A stretch of DNA of 51,007 nucleotides from NCBI RefSeq assembly GCF_002455975.1, contig NZ_DKLM01000083.1:58473-109479 (forward strand). Reading direction: 5' to 3'. The notes beneath the pieces are model-generated. The model made no database searches. It was given only the letters and a program-made list of their open reading frames with translations, and was not told the DNA's origin. Positions 23,617 through 32,114 of the stretch are shown piece after piece (within the stretch, counting starts at the first letter, position 1; each line of letters starts with the position of its first letter). The translations under genes and the position numbers were made by a program. This DNA is from Clostridium sp. UBA6640. Its GTDB lineage: Bacteria > Bacillota > Clostridia > Clostridiales > Clostridiaceae.

Positions 23617-23976
23617 GTGGTTAAAATAAAAAATAAAGAATATCAATGTTCAATGGAATTGACAATTGATTTAATCGGTGGAAAGTGGAAATCATTAATT
23701 TTATGGCATTTATCAAAAGAAACATTAAGATTTGGTGAGCTTAAAAGGCTTTTACCTAAAGTTACACAAAAAATGTTAACGCAGCAATTAAGAGATTTAG
23801 AAAATGATGGTTTTATAATAAGAAAAGCATATGCACAAGTTCCTCCTAAAGTAGAATATTCTCTTTCTGATTTAGGAAAAAGTGTAGTACCAATATTACA
23901 GTTAATGTGTGATTGGGCAAATGAGTATATTGACCACTTATGTGAAAATGTTAAAGATGACAAATCCCCACAGTAA
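23617..23976 (+). CDS. HxlR-family transcriptional regulator
   Basis: About 119 residues with the HxlR signature: CSMELTIDLIGGKWKSLILWHL (about 10-31), RFGELKRLLPKVTQKMLTQQLRDLENDGF (about 38-66), EYSLSDLGKSVVPIL (about 79). HxlR proteins are small winged-helix regulators that often sense aldehydes, quinones or redox stress through the first cysteine. I choose GTG at 23617, eight bases after AGGGG; a GTG at 23608 overlaps that RBS. A terminator overlaps its end. The convergent neighbour is a nitroreductase, a common HxlR target, though not one transcribed divergently here. Confidence 0.88.
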   Translation: MVKIKNKEYQCSMELTIDLIGGKWKSLILWHLSKETLRFGELKRLLPKVTQKMLTQQLRDLENDGFIIRKAYAQVPPKVEYSLSDLGKSVVPILQLMCDWANEYIDHLCENVKDDKSPQ

Positions 23977-24000
23977 TTAGCGGGGATTTCAAACTTTTTT
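23962..24000 (+). terminator. Intrinsic terminator of the HxlR gene
   Basis: AAATCCCC (23963-23970 region) pairs with GGGGATTT (23982-23989), followed by CAAACTTTTTT. The left arm overlaps the last codons of the gene. The 164 bp to the nitroreductase stop hold nothing else. Confidence 0.85.
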
Positions 24001-24164
24001 AAAGATTAAATATACATCTATTTCCCGTCGTTTTAAAGCATTTATTGCAAGATATATATTGCTGAACGAATAATTCTATTTTTAATTTTCATTTTATTAA
24101 TCATGGTTTCATCAAATAAGGTTCCCAATATAATTGCTCACTCCTATACTGAGATTTAGCTATA

Positions 24165-24668
24165 TTATTTATAGACAACAATATCTTCTATAGACTTTCT
24201 TACCCTTTTAAAAGTTGTTTCCTTAGCATATCCTATAGGTGTAAATGCTATAGGTTCCCACGAAGGATTAAGCTCTAATATATCTCTTGCAGCTTGAGGG
24301 TCAAATGCACCAATCCAGCAAGTTCCAAGCCCTAAGTCCGTAGCTGCTAATATTATATGATCCATTACAATAGCAGCATCTACATCACTATAACTTTTTC
24401 CATCTCTTCTTGACCAACATTTTTCAGGAATTGAACAAACGCCAAGAATTAATGGTGCTTCAACAAACCAATCTGTTTTATATATTTTTTTCAATTCTTC
24501 TTCTCTTCCTTTGGTAGATATAACAATAATTTTAAATGCCTGCCAATTCACAGCGGTAGGTGCTAACCTTGCAGCTTCCAAGATCATGTCTAGCTTTTCC
24601 TGCTCAACCTCATTAGATTTATAAGACCTCACACTGTGTCTTTCTTTAATGACTTCAAAATATTCCAT
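24165..24668 (-). CDS. Nitroreductase-family protein
   Basis: 167 residues, a short nitroreductase. FMN-binding and dimer motifs: FEVIKERHSVRSYKSNEVE (about 4-22), ARLAPTAVNWQAFKIIVI (about 33-50), AAIVMDHIILAATDLGLGTCWIGAF (about 98-122) and FTPIGYAKE near 146. It reduces nitro compounds, quinones or flavins with NAD(P)H. GGAGG precedes the ATG. Monocistronic, convergent with the HxlR regulator. The physiological substrate is not predictable. Confidence 0.9.
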   Translation of the reverse strand: MEYFEVIKERHSVRSYKSNEVEQEKLDMILEAARLAPTAVNWQAFKIIVISTKGREEELKKIYKTDWFVEAPLILGVCSIPEKCWSRRDGKSYSDVDAAIVMDHIILAATDLGLGTCWIGAFDPQAARDILELNPSWEPIAFTPIGYAKETTFKRVRKSIEDIVVYK

Positions 24669-24806
24669 TATATAAACCTCCTATCATAAGTATCCTTATA
24701 TAACTAGATTAACAGTTATATATTTTTTATCAAGTAGACACTATTATGTAATATAGTACCTATTTGGATACCATAAATACTACCATGGGCCACACTTTTA
24801 ATATAT

Positions 24807-24876
24807 AAGGGACGATTCATTTTTATTCTTATAAAATATTATAATATCATTTAGAATATAATTATGAACCGTCCCT
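24807..24876. repeat. REP-type palindromic element (complete), downstream of the glucosaminidase gene
   Basis: AAGGGACGATTCATTTTTAT (one mismatch) at the left, ATAATTATGAACCGTCCCTT at the right. The internal AT-rich segment is the same as the half copy at 12457-12503 over about 35 bases. It lies 61 bp after the glucosaminidase stop codon. Confidence 0.9.
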
Positions 24877-24936
24877 TATATAATTTTTTTAACTAAAGAA
24901 ATCTTGTCTACTTCTTTAATAATACTTCTTTAATAA

Positions 24937-25926
24937 TTATTTTTGGCTTTGTACCACATTATCAATAAGCTGTAAATCATTTTCTTTTATTACATTAATC
25001 AATAAATTAGAATATATGTTATTTCCATTCTCATCTTGCTTAGTACTGTATCCAGCATTCTCAAGCGCTTTAGCTTGTCCAATATATTGAGTGGCCTCAA
25101 AAAGTCCGTTTTTCTTATATCTATCATTTTCAACAAGAAACTTGCCATAGTCATCTAAAGAATCTGTTTTATTTTTATACCGTCTAAATTTATCTTGTAT
25201 AACCTCATTATAATATTCTGATGTAGTCATACTTACGCTTTCCCCCTTCCAGCTACTATCAGCTTTTATCCCAAATAAGTTATTTGCTTTAACACTTAAA
25301 TCCGATTTTCCCCAACCAGATTCTAATATAGCTTGACCTATTGTTATAGAAGGAAGAATTCCGTGCTTATTATATAATTCAATGGCTTTAGGAGAAAGTT
25401 CCTCAACAAAAGCCCTATATTGAGAATCTTTTCTTAAATTATCACTTGCTAATCCTGTAAGTTCTAACTCAGATAAATATTTATGCACTTTTTCTTTTTC
25501 TTTTTTATTAAAAGATAACTTATTTAACATATCTTCCAAATTTATAAGTTTATAGGTATCTTTTTTATTACTTGCACCGTCTTTCTCTAAAAAATTTTCA
25601 CCTAATTCTTTTAAATTTTCAGTATTAGCTTTTGAAAAATCTTTTTTATATCTAACTCCATCAATAGCAGCTAAGTATTTCCAATTAACTTGAAGTTTTC
25701 CCCTACTTACATCATCAGCTGCATTTATATAAAGACTTATTTCTGAATCACTTAAAGTGATATTATCCTCTTTAATAAAATAATTTATTGATATATATGA
25801 AATAAATATCAGCATAGCTAAAAAAAGTATTTTTCCAAACATGTTAGTTTTTTTTCTTCTTTTTCGTCTGCCTATATTTATCCTATTAACCATTCTGCTT
25901 CTTTGCCTTACTATGTTACCCCACAT
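24937..25926 (-). CDS. Membrane-anchored N-acetylglucosaminidase (peptidoglycan hydrolase, LytG/FlgJ-like)
   Basis: About 329 residues. An Arg/Lys-rich cytoplasmic head (INIGRRKRRKKT, about 16-27) is followed by one transmembrane segment (about 29-52) and an extracellular part ending in a glucosaminidase domain (about 175-320). Visible motifs are HGILPSITIGQAILESGWG (catalytic Glu in AILESGWG), NNLFGIKAD, and YKNKTDSLDDYGKFL. It cleaves the glycan strand and probably acts in cell separation or wall turnover. The ATG at 25926 has GGAGG six bases upstream; the ATG at 25953 does not. Nothing suggests a phage origin: there is no holin and the protein has a membrane anchor. Confidence 0.85.
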   Translation of the reverse strand: MWGNIVRQRSRMVNRINIGRRKRRKKTNMFGKILFLAMLIFISYISINYFIKEDNITLSDSEISLYINAADDVSRGKLQVNWKYLAAIDGVRYKKDFSKANTENLKELGENFLEKDGASNKKDTYKLINLEDMLNKLSFNKKEKEKVHKYLSELELTGLASDNLRKDSQYRAFVEELSPKAIELYNKHGILPSITIGQAILESGWGKSDLSVKANNLFGIKADSSWKGESVSMTTSEYYNEVIQDKFRRYKNKTDSLDDYGKFLVENDRYKKNGLFEATQYIGQAKALENAGYSTKQDENGNNIYSNLLINVIKENDLQLIDNVVQSQK

Positions 25927-26184
25927 ACAAATCCTCCATACTGTTATCCTCATAAGTTATTGATTCTAATAAACATAATTATTTAATTATATTTATTAGC
26001 TCTAAATGTTCAATTACAAATACTATAACATATTTTTTAAAATTTGGTGAAGATAATAACCCTTGTTATTTTGAATACTTCTTAATATTTTTCACCTTAA
26101 CCTCTTCATAGTCTAGCCATTCAATATATATAACATATTATTTTTCATAATAAATTTGTAACCTTCTTCCAGGATAAAGAGTAA

Positions 26185-26212
26185 ATTGATTATAATTATG
26201 AACCGTCCCTTA
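26185..26212. repeat. REP-type repeat, right half only
   Basis: GATTATAATTATGAACCGTC continuing CCTTA matches the right end of the complete elements; no left end precedes it. It is the rightmost copy in the window. Confidence 0.8.
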
Positions 26213-26317
26213 TGTACATATATGTATCCTTGAAAAAAGAATCGACGTTTATCGCTTCTTTTGATTTTATAAATAGGCTCTGTTAGGCTAAGTTGTTGAT
26301 ATATACACACTAAATAC

Positions 26318-26353
26318 AGCTAGTCCAAGTTTTAACTCAAACTTGGACTAGCT
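26318..26353. terminator. Strong hairpin terminator after the GNAT gene
   Basis: AGCTAGTCCAAGTTT pairs perfectly with AAACTTGGACTAGCT across a 6-base loop. A TTTTAATT run follows on the plus strand. It lies 20 bp beyond the GNAT stop on the minus strand, where the T-tract is weaker. Confidence 0.7.
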
Positions 26354-26372
26354 TTTAATTAAAGAACATTGC

Positions 26373-26825
26373 TTACAATTGAATTTTCTTTATATATTCA
26401 ATTTCATCTTCATTTCTTGAAACTTCTATATAACCAAATTTTTCATATAAATGTTGATTACCTACACTGAATACAGGTGTAGAAAGTTGCCATTCATTAA
26501 TATCTGGATATGTTTTTTCAATCAGTTCCATTACTCTATAACCGTAGCCTTTTCCTTGAAATGATGGTTCTATTACAAAATCTTCAAATCTCATCTTATT
26601 ATCACCTAAAGGGATAAGAAATAATGCCCCTATAATTTGATTATCTAATTCAATTTTATAAGCAATAAAATTTTTAATAATATAAATTTGAGACTCCACC
26701 TCATTATATCCTTGAGGGCCTCCATTCCTTCCTAAATAAGTATTAATTTCTTTATTGTATGATTTTATTTTTATGTCAGTAATTAATTGAGCATCATCAC
26801 TGTTTGCTTTCTTTATCTCTAACAA
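26373..26825 (-). CDS. GNAT acetyltransferase
   Basis: About 150 residues from a TTG at 26825 with AAGGAG eight bases upstream, giving MLEIKKANSDDAQLITDIK, the normal opening of a GNAT. An open frame upstream to ATG 26888 adds 21 residues that do not fit. The acetyl-CoA site is in FVIEPSFQGKGYGYRVMELIE (about 95-115) and the C-terminal YEKFGYIEV is typical. Substrate unknown. Followed by a strong hairpin. One of three GNATs in the window; the closest neighbour at 27019-27471 is only distantly similar. Confidence 0.85.
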   Translation of the reverse strand: MLEIKKANSDDAQLITDIKIKSYNKEINTYLGRNGGPQGYNEVESQIYIIKNFIAYKIELDNQIIGALFLIPLGDNKMRFEDFVIEPSFQGKGYGYRVMELIEKTYPDINEWQLSTPVFSVGNQHLYEKFGYIEVSRNEDEIEYIKKIQL

Positions 26826-27018
26826 TCCCCATTCTCCTTCCAAACAAAAAGATTGTATTAGTAATCCTAATTTCATAACATGCATCATTTTACATAAATA
26901 TTATACCATTATTGTATTTATTAACATATTTTTACTTATAATTATTTCTTTATCATCATTTCACACAACTATATCAACAATAGCATCATTCCTAATCAAA
27001 TTTTCAATGCTTATTATA

Positions 27019-27471
27019 CTAAAAAATGTTATACATAAAGATATTATCTTCATTGCATTTAAAGCCATGCTTTTCATAAAATTTACGAGCTAGAACATCT
27101 TTTTTTGTAATCAGCGTAATACAGTGAATACTTTTTGATGCCACATATTCTTTAATATAGTTCATTAATTTTGACCCCACACCACCGCTTTGTAAATCAT
27201 TATCTATAAAGTATTCATCTATATAATATTCTTTACCTTCATACCAACTTCTTGTATGTCCAAAACAAGCACCTACTATATTGTCATTTTTTCTAATCAC
27301 AAATCCAATAAATACAGGATTGTCCATAAATTCTTTTAAATAATTAGCTGCATGTTCTATTGACTCCCACTTGTCAAACCATGGTTCACTGCTAAAAACT
27401 TTCACCATAAGATTGGTACACTCTTTAAGTTCAGATTTATTCATAATACTTGCTTCTAACTTAAGATTCAT
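27019..27471 (-). CDS. GNAT acetyltransferase
   Basis: 150 residues. GNAT features: FIGFVIRKNDNIVGACFGH (about 54-72), EYYIDEYFIDNDLQSGGVGSKLMNYI (acetyl-CoA loop Q/S-GGVGS, about 81-106), ITLITKKDVLARKFYEKHGF (about 118-137). The acidic IDEYFID strand resembles aminoglycoside- or small-amine-type GNATs, but the substrate is not predictable. AAAGGAT stands eight to nine bases before the ATG. It is transcribed divergently from the PFOR gene. Confidence 0.88.
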   Translation of the reverse strand: MNLKLEASIMNKSELKECTNLMVKVFSSEPWFDKWESIEHAANYLKEFMDNPVFIGFVIRKNDNIVGACFGHTRSWYEGKEYYIDEYFIDNDLQSGGVGSKLMNYIKEYVASKSIHCITLITKKDVLARKFYEKHGFKCNEDNIFMYNIF

Positions 27472-27679
27472 ATTATTTATCCTTTCACTAACTATAGATT
27501 TCTTTTTCTATGATCTTTATTCTATTAACTACTAATTTTATTCTAACTAATTATTATGAAAAAATCACTTTAAAGAATAACATTAATTAATTTGTGTTAT
27601 TTATGAATTCAATGTTAGTTGCTAGTAAATACTAGTGAAGAATGTGGGTTATTTAAATTATAATAAGGAGGAATTCAAT

Positions 27680-30600
27680 ATGCCAAAGCAAATGAAAACC
27701 ATGGATGGAAATCAAGCTGCTGCTGAAGCTTCTTATGCTTTTACTGAAGTTGCAGCTATTTATCCAATAACACCTTCTACTCCCATGGCTGAAGGGGTAG
27801 ATGAGTGGTCTGCTCATGGTAAAAAAAATATCTTTGGGCAACCAGTTAAGATTGTTGAAATGCAATCAGAAGCTGGTGCTGCTGGTGCTGTTCACGGATC
27901 TTTAGTGGCTGGTGCACTGACAACTACATATACTGCTTCTCAAGGATTACTTTTAATGGTTCCTAATATGTATAAAATTGCTGGAGAGCTATTGCCTGGA
28001 GTATTTCATGTAAGTGCTCGTGCAATTGCTACTCATGCTCTATCAATTTTTGGAGATCATCAAGATGTTATGGCTACAAGACAAACAGGATTTGCTCTTT
28101 TAGCTTCATCAAATGTTCAAGAAGTTATGGATTTAGCCAATGTTGCTCATTTATCTGCTATTAAAGCAAGAATACCTTTCTTACACTTCTTTGATGGCTT
28201 TAGAACATCTCATGAATATCAAAAGATTGAAGTTATAGATTATGATGATATTGCAAAAATTGTTGACTATGACGCAATACAAAGTTTTAGAGATAGTTCT
28301 TTAAATCCTGAGCATCCCTCCGTTAAAGGAACAGCTCAAAATCCTGATATCTACTTTCAACAAAGAGAAGCTGCAAATAAATTTTATGATGCAACTCCTG
28401 ATATAGTAGAGAACTATATGAGAGAGATTGAAAAAATCACTGGAAGAATATATCACCCTTTTGATTACTATGGAGATCCTAATGCAGAGCATATAATTAT
28501 TGCAATGGGTTCTGTTTGCGATACTATAGAAGAAACTATAGATTATTTAATGAAAAAAGGTGAAAAAGTAGGTGTTCTTAAAGTACATCTATATAGACCA
28601 TTTTCTCCTGATTATTTCTTTAAAGTTCTTCCTAAATCAGTTAAAAAAATTGCTGTACTAGATCGTACTAAAGAACCTGGTTCTGTAGGTGAACCATTAT
28701 ATTTAGATGTATTAAAATTATTTTATAATCACCCAAATAAACCTATTATAGTTGGCGGAAGATATGGTTTAGCTTCTAAGGACACCAGGCCATCACAGAT
28801 TTTAGCTGTATTTAATAATCTTAAAAATACTGAGCCAAAAGATAGGTTTACTATAGGAATTGTAGATGATGTTACTAATACTTCCTTACCTGAAGAAGAT
28901 ATAATTGAAACTACTCCTGAAGGAACTATAAGATGTAAATTTTATGGCTTAGGGTCTGATGGAACAGTTGGTGCTAATAAAACTGCAATTAAAATTATTG
29001 GTGATAATACAGATCTCTATTCACAAGCTTACTTCTCCTACGACAGTAAAAAATCTGGTGGAAGTACTGTATCTCACTTAAGATTCGGTAGCAAACCAAT
29101 AAAATCTCCATATCTAGTCTATGAAGCAGACTATGTGGCTTGTCATAATAAATCCTTTTTATACAGCATAGATGTATTAAAAGGTTTAAAGAAAAATGGA
29201 ACTTTTGTATTAAACTGTCCTTGGAGTGAAACTGAATTAGATGATAAACTTCCTGCTTCAGTAAAAAAATACATTGCAGAAAACAACATTCAATTCTATA
29301 TAATCGATGCTATTTCTATAGCAGAAGAATTAGGATTAGGCTCTAGAATCAATATGATAATGCAATCTGCATTCTTTAAATTAGCTAATATTATACCTAT
29401 AGAACAAGCACTAGAATATTTAAAAGAATCTGTTGAAAATGTTTATGGTAAAAAAGGTCAAGATATAGTAGAAGCAAATAAAGCAGCTATTAATAGTGGT
29501 GTAACAGCAATTCATAAAATCAACGTTCCTACAAATTGGGCAAATTCCACGGATACAAATATAGCTAAAAAAGAAGTACCTGAATTTATTGAAAAAATCG
29601 AAAGACCTATGGCAAGGCATGAAGGTGATGAGCTTCCTGTCAGTGCCTTTAATGGTATGGAAGATGGATCTTATCCTCCAGGTGTAACAGCTTATGAAAA
29701 ACGTGGTATTGCTGTTATGATTCCTGAATGGCAAATTGATAAATGTATTCAATGTAATCAATGCTCTTACGTTTGTCCTCACGCTGTAATAAGAGCTTGT
29801 TTACTAAATGATGAAGAAAAAGAAAAGGCACCAGATACCTTGGTAACTAAAAAACCACTAGGTAAAGGCTTTGAAGATTTACATTATCGTATTCAAATAA
29901 GTCCACTTGATTGTACTGGCTGTAGTAACTGTGCAGATATATGTCCTGCTCCAGGTAAAGCTTTAATAATGAAACCTGCTGAAGAACAAATTAAAGAACA
30001 AAGTGAAAACTTTGAATTTGCTATTAATAATATTACTACTAAAGAAGGTTTAATGAGCTTACATACATTAAAAGGAAGTCAATTTGCAAAACCATTATTA
30101 GAATTCCACGGTGCTTGTCCTGGATGTGGTGAAACCCCTTACATAAAACTATTAACTCAACTTTATGGAGATAGAATGATGATTGCTAATGCTACAGGTT
30201 GTTCTTCTATTTGGGGAGCTAGCGCACCATCTATGGCTTATACTACAAATGCTGCTGGCAAAGGACCTTCTTGGGGTAATTCATTATTTGAAGATAATGC
30301 TGAATATGGATATGGAATGTTCCTAGCTGTTAAACAAATGAGAGAACGATTGGCTGACCTAATGAAAGAAGCATTAACAATGGAAATTAGCACTGAACTA
30401 AAGGAAGCCTTTACGGAATGGTTAGAGGGAATTGATGATGCTGATATTTCAAAAGTAGCTACTACAAAAATATTAGAAGCTATAAATAAGGAAAACTTTA
30501 AAGAAATTAATTTATTAAAAGAAATAATGAATAAAAAGGACTATTTAATTAAGAAATCTCACTGGTTAATTGGTGGAGATGGCTGGGCATATGATATAGG

Positions 30601-31207
30601 ATACGGCGGATTAGATCATGTATTGTCTTTAGGTGATGACGTAAATATATTTGTAATGGATACAGAAATATATTCAAATACGGGAGGACAGTCCTCAAAG
30701 GCAACTCCTACTAGTGCAATAGCTAAATTTGCCGCGGCGGGCAAAAAATTAAGAAAGAAAGACCTTGGATTAATGGCTATGAGCTATGGAGATGTTTATG
30801 TAACTCAAATATCTATGGGTGCTAATATGAATCACACTATTAAAGCTATTACGGAAGCTGAAGCTTATAAGGGACCATCATTAATTATTGCTTATGCACC
30901 TTGTATAAGCCATGGAATTAAAACTGGAATGGGAACTAGTATAGCAGAAGAAAGAAAAGCAGTAGAATCCGGATATTGGCATCTGTACAGATATAATCCT
31001 TTACTAAAAAATGAAGGTAAAAATCCATTTGTATTAGATTCTAAGGAGCCTAAAGAATCTTATAGAGACTTTATCACTGGCGAAATACGTTACTCATCTT
31101 TAACGAAAACTTTCCCTGATAATGCAGAAGAGCTGTTTAGACTATCAGAAACTCATGCTCGTGAGAGATATGATATCTATAGAAGATTAGCAGAAATGCA
31201 ATATTAA
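27680..31207 (+). CDS. nifJ: Pyruvate:ferredoxin (flavodoxin) oxidoreductase, single-chain PFOR
   Basis: 1175 residues from the ATG at 27680 (AAGGAGGAATTC upstream). It oxidises pyruvate to acetyl-CoA and CO2 and reduces ferredoxin, the central step of clostridial fermentation. Order: domain I with YPITPSTPMAE (about 24), domain II/CoA region, a 2x[4Fe-4S] domain with CIQCNQCSYVCP (about 688) and CTGCSNCADICP (about 744), and the TPP domain with CPGCGETPY (about 812) and GDGWAYDIGYGG (about 966), NTGGQSS after it. The cysteine positions agree with the well-studied Desulfovibrio enzyme. Monocistronic with a strong terminator. Confidence 0.97.
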   Translation: MPKQMKTMDGNQAAAEASYAFTEVAAIYPITPSTPMAEGVDEWSAHGKKNIFGQPVKIVEMQSEAGAAGAVHGSLVAGALTTTYTASQGLLLMVPNMYKIAGELLPGVFHVSARAIATHALSIFGDHQDVMATRQTGFALLASSNVQEVMDLANVAHLSAIKARIPFLHFFDGFRTSHEYQKIEVIDYDDIAKIVDYDAIQSFRDSSLNPEHPSVKGTAQNPDIYFQQREAANKFYDATPDIVENYMREIEKITGRIYHPFDYYGDPNAEHIIIAMGSVCDTIEETIDYLMKKGEKVGVLKVHLYRPFSPDYFFKVLPKSVKKIAVLDRTKEPGSVGEPLYLDVLKLFYNHPNKPIIVGGRYGLASKDTRPSQILAVFNNLKNTEPKDRFTIGIVDDVTNTSLPEEDIIETTPEGTIRCKFYGLGSDGTVGANKTAIKIIGDNTDLYSQAYFSYDSKKSGGSTVSHLRFGSKPIKSPYLVYEADYVACHNKSFLYSIDVLKGLKKNGTFVLNCPWSETELDDKLPASVKKYIAENNIQFYIIDAISIAEELGLGSRINMIMQSAFFKLANIIPIEQALEYLKESVENVYGKKGQDIVEANKAAINSGVTAIHKINVPTNWANSTDTNIAKKEVPEFIEKIERPMARHEGDELPVSAFNGMEDGSYPPGVTAYEKRGIAVMIPEWQIDKCIQCNQCSYVCPHAVIRACLLNDEEKEKAPDTLVTKKPLGKGFEDLHYRIQISPLDCTGCSNCADICPAPGKALIMKPAEEQIKEQSENFEFAINNITTKEGLMSLHTLKGSQFAKPLLEFHGACPGCGETPYIKLLTQLYGDRMMIANATGCSSIWGASAPSMAYTTNAAGKGPSWGNSLFEDNAEYGYGMFLAVKQMRERLADLMKEALTMEISTELKEAFTEWLEGIDDADISKVATTKILEAINKENFKEINLLKEIMNKKDYLIKKSHWLIGGDGWAYDIGYGGLDHVLSLGDDVNIFVMDTEIYSNTGGQSSKATPTSAIAKFAAAGKKLRKKDLGLMAMSYGDVYVTQISMGANMNHTIKAITEAEAYKGPSLIIAYAPCISHGIKTGMGTSIAEERKAVESGYWHLYRYNPLLKNEGKNPFVLDSKEPKESYRDFITGEIRYSSLTKTFPDNAEELFRLSETHARERYDIYRRLAEMQY

Positions 31208-31224
31208 AAACTTAAAATTTTTAA

Positions 31225-31270
31225 AAAGTCTAACCTTGTGTACTGTGACTCAAAAGTTAGACTTTTTTTA
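31225..31270 (+). terminator. Intrinsic terminator of the PFOR gene
   Basis: AAAGTCTAAC pairs with GTTAGACTTT across about 22 bases, followed by an uninterrupted T-run. It lies 18 bp after the stop codon. Confidence 0.9.
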
Positions 31271-31310
31271 TTGCTTCGTTATAACTTAATTTTTAATTTG
31301 AAGCAATTAT

Positions 31311-31478
31311 TTATTTCTCATTTCCATCTACATATTCTTTAGCATTTTTTACACTTCTTTCGCTAGGTACAGTAACTCTAGAAACTGGTTTAGTTTTATG
31401 AATATCAGCCCAAGCAGCTGTTTCATGTTTTTCAATAGATACTTCCATAAAACTATCTTTAACTTTATCTTTTTCCAC
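31311..31478 (-). CDS. DUF3787-type small spore-surface protein (CDIF630_02480-like)
   Basis: About 55 residues from a GTG at 31478, seven bases after GAGGAGG; the ATG at 31502 overlaps that RBS. The core phrase IEKHETAAWADI followed by KPVSRVTVPSE and NAKEYVD is the conserved part of the short clostridial family DUF3787, members of which have been found on spore surfaces. No signal peptide. Expression late in sporulation is expected from the family, not visible here. Confidence 0.7.
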   Translation of the reverse strand: MEKDKVKDSFMEVSIEKHETAAWADIHKTKPVSRVTVPSERSVKNAKEYVDGNEK

Positions 31479-31628
31479 AATGATACCTCCTCTACTAAAC
31501 AACTTAATTTTTATCCAATTATTGGTGTATCTTTAATCTTTTATTTACTTTCTTTGATAAATCTTATTGCTTATTTATTAAAGAAACGAGAATGCCTATG
31601 CTGCACTACCTTTAGATATTTTTATAAA

Positions 31629-31895
31629 TTAATTCATATAAACATCTACAACCTCAGCTACATAATCATCTTTTCCTGATCTTGCTAAGACCACAACAGA
31701 TTCCTTATTTCCACCAATTTGTACACTATAGGCTTGTGCACCAATACTATCTAGCTCTTCATTTCTATTTACGGTTATTTCTTTTTTATTTGCCACTCCA
31801 TAGTCCTCAAGTATTCCTGTAACTCTGTTTTCTACATCACCTGTTGGACATTGAAGTATCTTTATTCTCTCAATGGCATCTTTAAGTTTTTCCAT
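31629..31895 (-). CDS. Small conserved protein of unknown function
   Basis: 88 residues with GGGGAGGACAG before the ATG, a very strong RBS. It reads MEKLKDAIERIKILQCPTGD, then VENRVTGILEDYGVANKK, and an SVQIGGNKESVVVLARSGKDD beta-like segment. It is cytoplasmic (no signal or membrane segment) and acidic-basic balanced with one cysteine. I do not recognise a family. It lies between the DUF3787 gene and the MerR gene on the same strand with gaps over 100 bp, so it is probably its own unit. Confidence 0.65.
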   Translation of the reverse strand: MEKLKDAIERIKILQCPTGDVENRVTGILEDYGVANKKEITVNRNEELDSIGAQAYSVQIGGNKESVVVLARSGKDDYVAEVVDVYMN

Positions 31896-32066
31896 ATAAC
31901 TGTCCTCCCCAAATGTTTTTTCTTTTTTATTATTTCCTTTTAGCTACTTTTAATTCTATTACTAACCCTGCTACATTTTTTATATGAAGCTAAAAGCACA
32001 TCTTTTTCAAGATTTTCAGCATTATAACCATTGCCATGAAGTTTTTTTACAATTTTTACCATAAAG

Positions 32067-32097
32067 AAAAGCGGCTGGCTTTAACCAATCGCTTTTT
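32067..32097 (-). terminator. Terminator of the TipA-like gene
   Basis: On the minus strand AAAGCGATTGG and CCAGCCGCTTT form an imperfect stem around TTAAAG and are followed by TCTTTATGG. It lies 18 bp after the stop codon. Confidence 0.6.
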
Positions 32098-32114
32098 CTT
32101 TTATATTGTAAACC

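Larger units (their letters stand above)
25927..26372. other. Gene-free interval with a REP half copy and a terminator
   Basis: No supported gene in 446 bp. An open minus-strand frame at 26113-26310 lacks an RBS and runs through the REP half copy. Contents: an AT-rich region presumably with the glucosaminidase promoter (25927-26050), the half repeat at 26185-26212 and the strong hairpin at 26318-26353. Confidence 0.6.

Noticed and set aside
24937..25926. The glucosaminidase gene as a prophage lysin
   Set aside because: It has a transmembrane anchor, no holin and no phage genes around it, which fits a housekeeping wall hydrolase.
9486..26212. The repeated GGGACGGTTCAT motif as a CRISPR array or regulator-binding sites
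   Set aside because: Copies are kilobases apart, palindromic, without regular spacers and mostly at gene ends, so neither a CRISPR array nor a regulon operator fits. A RAYT nearby gives a better explanation.
26113..26310. 65-codon minus-strand ORF
   Set aside because: No ribosome binding site, its frame runs through a REP half copy, and the translation has no protein-like pattern.
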